Source of the DNA: Candidatus Phosphoribacter baldrii
GTDB lineage: Bacteria > Actinomycetota > Actinomycetes > Actinomycetales > Dermatophilaceae
NCBI GenBank assembly: GCA_016704565.1
Contig: JADIZV010000004.1
Span: 682,001 to 746,000 of the forward strand
Direction: 5' to 3'
Length of the DNA: 64,000 nucleotides
Positions 62,220 to 64,000 of this stretch are shown one piece after another. Within the stretch, counting starts at the first letter, position 1. Each line of letters begins with the position of its first letter. A model generated the notes under the pieces. The model saw only the letters and a program-made list of their open reading frames with translations, did no database searches and was not told the origin of the DNA. A program made the translations under genes and the position numbers.

Positions 62220-62393
62220 CGGCATACAGTCGCATCTGTGAGTATGCCGCCCACCCCCGGAACGGGTCACGCGCAGCCCGAGCAACGGCATACCAGCGCA
62301 TCTGTGAGTATGCCGCCCGCCCCCGGAACGGGTCACGCGCAGCCCGAGCAGCGGCATACCAGCGCATCTGTGAGTATGCCGCCCGCCCCCGGA
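62220..62393. repeat. 66-bp tandem repeat at the start of xseA, about 2.6 copies
   Basis: Units begin at 62220, 62286 and 62352. Each starts with CGGCATAC and, 23 bases later, has GTATGCCG, so each unit can form an 8-bp hairpin. ATG codons at 62244, 62310 and 62376 are in the same frame and all could begin xseA. Confidence 0.85.
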
Positions 62394-63635
62394 GCGCGGG
62401 CAAGCCTGCCCGAGAAGGCGGCCGACACGAGCGCCGAAGCACCCTGGCCAGTGCGGGTGCTGAGCCTGAAGATCCGGGACTACGTCGACAAGATGTCAGT
62501 GCTCTGGGTCGAGGGCCAGGTCGTCCAACTGCAGCGACGGGGCAACACGGCATACCTCACCTTGCGCGACCCCGAGGTCGACATGTCGCTGTCGGCGACG
62601 ATCTCGGTCAACGCGCTCAACGCGATGGGCAGCCCGCTGCTGGAGGGCGCGCGGGTCGTGCTGCAGGCCAAGCCGACGTTCTGGGAGCGTCGAGGCACCC
62701 TGCAGCTCGACGGCCGGCAGATCCGCCCGGTAGGGGTCGGCGACCTGCTGGCTCGGCTTGAGATCCTCAAGCAGCGGTTGGCCGCCGAAGGTCTCTTCGA
62801 CGCTGACCGCAAGCGGCGGCTGCCGTTCGTGCCGCGTCGGGTCGGGTTGATCACCGGGCGTGACAGCGCCGCCGAGCGCGATGTCGTCGAGAACGCCCGA
62901 CGCCGTTGGCCCGCAGTGCAATTCGAGATCCGCGAGGTGGCGGTGCAAGGCACCAACGCCGTGACCGAGGTGACGGCCGCGCTCGCCGAGCTGGACCGGC
63001 ATACGGGCGTGGACGTCATCGTCATCGCCCGCGGTGGAGGCGCGGTCGAGGAGTTGTTGCCGTTCAGCAACGAGGCCCTGCTGCGGGCGGTCGCCGCCGC
63101 GGTCACCCCGGTGGTGTCTGCGATCGGACACGACGTGGACACGCCGCTGCTCGACTTCGTGGCCGACGTGCGGGCCTCGACGCCGACCGACGCGGCCAAG
63201 CTCATCGTGCCGGACGCGGCCGCCGAACGGGACCGGGTCGCTGGCCTGCGCGGACGGGCTCGGCTGGCAGTGCGACAGCGGCTTGACGCCGAGCGTCGCG
63301 TGCTCGTCGCCCACCGCACCCGGGCGGTGATGACCGACCCGCTGGCGTTGCTCGCGCCGCATCGCGCCCAGCTCGCGGCCCTGCGCGGGCGGGCCACCGA
63401 CCGGCTCATCGCGCGACTGGAGCGCGAAAGCGACCGGATCGGGCACCTGCGCGCGCAGGTGCGCTCGCTCTCCCCTCAGTCGACCCTGGACCGCGGGTAT
63501 GCCGTCGTCAGCCACCCCGACGGCCGGATCGTTCGCGACCGGGTCGAGGTCGAGCCGGATGAGGTGCTGCGAGTGTTGGTCGCCCACGGCGACTTTGGTG
63601 TCCGGGTCATCGGCACCCCCTCCCGCCGAGATTGA
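62376..63635 (+). CDS. xseA: Exodeoxyribonuclease VII large subunit
   Basis: 419 residues from the third repeat ATG. The N-terminal OB-fold (RDYVDKMSVLWVEGQVVQLQRRGN, LTLRDPEVDMSLSATI) is followed by the catalytic domain with GLITGRDSAAERDVVENARRRWP, VIVIARGGGAVEELLPFSNEALLRAVA and AIGHDVDTPLLDFVADVRASTPTDAA. Makes a single-strand exonuclease with XseB. Starts at 62244 or 62310 would add 44 or 22 residues from the tandem repeat. The stop TGA lies inside the second 63-bp palindromic element. Confidence 0.93.
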   Translation: MPPAPGARASLPEKAADTSAEAPWPVRVLSLKIRDYVDKMSVLWVEGQVVQLQRRGNTAYLTLRDPEVDMSLSATISVNALNAMGSPLLEGARVVLQAKPTFWERRGTLQLDGRQIRPVGVGDLLARLEILKQRLAAEGLFDADRKRRLPFVPRRVGLITGRDSAAERDVVENARRRWPAVQFEIREVAVQGTNAVTEVTAALAELDRHTGVDVIVIARGGGAVEELLPFSNEALLRAVAAAVTPVVSAIGHDVDTPLLDFVADVRASTPTDAAKLIVPDAAAERDRVAGLRGRARLAVRQRLDAERRVLVAHRTRAVMTDPLALLAPHRAQLAALRGRATDRLIARLERESDRIGHLRAQVRSLSPQSTLDRGYAVVSHPDGRIVRDRVEVEPDEVLRVLVAHGDFGVRVIGTPSRRD

Positions 63636-63686
63636 CCTTGGCTGCAGGACACGCCGGACCGAACGGTCGCAACGTCAATCTCGGCG
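63624..63686. repeat. 63-bp palindromic element, copy 2
   Basis: Same 13-bp ends as copy 1 (60465-60527), in opposite orientation. The first arm encodes the last codons of xseA, whose stop codon sits within GATTGAC. It lies between xseA and xseB. Confidence 0.75.
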
Positions 63687-63758
63687 GGGGGGTAGGTCGG
63701 TGTGTGTCGCGTTAGGGTGTAGCCGCTCTCCATCTCGAGCACCCGAAAGGCACCTGAC

Positions 63759-63998
63759 GTGTCCACCGAACCGGCCCTCGCGGCCGACATCCCCGACCTG
63801 TCCTACGAGCAGGCTCGCGACGAGCTCATCACCATCGTGGCGCGGTTGGAGTCCGGCCAGGTCCCGTTGGAACAGAGCATGAGCCTCTGGCAGCGAGGCG
63901 AGGCGCTTGCGGCACATTGCGCGACCTGGCTGGATGACGCCCAGTCCAGGATCGCCGACGCCGGCGTCGTCATGAGGGTCCGCGACGACGAGGAATAG
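63759..63998 (+). CDS. xseB: Exodeoxyribonuclease VII small subunit
   Basis: 79 residues from GTG 63759. LSYEQARDELITIVARLESGQVPLEQSMSLWQRGEALAAHCATWLDDAQSRI is the conserved two-helix XseB core, with PLEQSMSLWQRGE as signature. Forms the nuclease with XseA encoded 123 bp upstream; the gap holds the palindromic element. Confidence 0.95.
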   Translation: MSTEPALAADIPDLSYEQARDELITIVARLESGQVPLEQSMSLWQRGEALAAHCATWLDDAQSRIADAGVVMRVRDDEE

Positions 63999-64000
63999 TC

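Noticed and set aside
61614..62357. Extension of the ispH frame upstream through the thioesterase
   Set aside because: Contains shadow of the 66-bp repeat and the thioesterase; a -10 element marks the true start.
62220..62393. CRISPR array
   Set aside because: Units are nearly identical over their full 66 bp; no spacers.

Overview
The window is high-GC actinobacterial DNA. The markers are mycothiol biosynthesis (mshB), a SigE/RseA/HtrA/TatB envelope-stress block, a DUF3117 protein, DivIVA and many apparently leaderless genes. Much of the core gene order, read from right to left, matches the mycobacterial order I recall: xseB-xseA-ispH-ychF, then typA-lpqW-mshB, fdxC-dapC, dapD-dapE, LOG, tag, DUF3117, and finally O-methyltransferase-sigE-rseA-htrA-tatB-mrp. 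The organism is probably a non-mycobacterial member of the Micrococcales (an Intrasporangiaceae/Dermatophilaceae-like lineage is my guess). I saw no rRNA, tRNA, CRISPR array or phage genes.

Layout. 0-2 kb: general stress protein (cut by the window edge) and an acyl-CoA dehydrogenase. 2.1-8.3 kb: a tightly overlapping five-gene operon (P-loop NTPase, ABC exporter, alpha/beta hydrolase, CapA-like phosphoesterase, alpha/beta hydrolase lipoprotein) of unknown purpose. 8.3-14.3 kb: AhpD-like protein, then a caspase gene following a large lipase-CHAT protease fusion, divergent from a RIO-type kinase; this looks like a protease-based defence or cell-death module. 14.5-18 kb: small membrane protein, exported esterase and two malyl-CoA-lyase-family genes. 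18-23.4 kb: mrp, tatB, htrA, anti-sigma, sigE and O-methyltransferase. 23.4-36.6 kb: core metabolism, including three lysine/DAP genes (dapC, dapD, dapE), citrate synthase, ferredoxin, DNA repair glycosylase, LOG, DivIVA-like and VanW proteins. 36.8-48.9 kb: flavin reductase, mshB, a complete oligopeptide-type ABC importer with two paralogous binding proteins (one LpqW-like), typA and a NUDIX hydrolase. 49-54 kb: ornithine carbamoyltransferase, GNAT, YegP-like, cyclic-2,3-diphosphoglycerate-synthetase-like protein and a GPH sugar symporter. 54-56.6 kb: two toxin-antitoxin modules (RHH/Doc and XRE/AbiEii), the second bracketed by two copies of a 92-bp palindromic repeat. 56.6-64 kb: ychF, thioesterases, a YgjV-GNAT fusion, rmuC, ispH, xseA and xseB.

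The most striking whole-window feature is a non-palindromic octamer, GTATGCCG (reverse CGGCATAC). By eye I count about 110 copies, roughly equal on both strands, in genes and between them, about one per 590 bp. At about 70% GC I would expect two or three. It often occurs as inverted pairs that can form hairpins, and it forms the ends of the 92-bp repeats and part of each unit of the 66-bp tandem repeat at the start of xseA. This resembles the behaviour of DNA-uptake sequences or of the cyanobacterial HIP1 repeat, and I do not know of a description for this lineage. Several other small repeat families (52-bp tandem, 66-bp tandem, 63-bp and 92-bp palindromes) sit in the intergenic regions.
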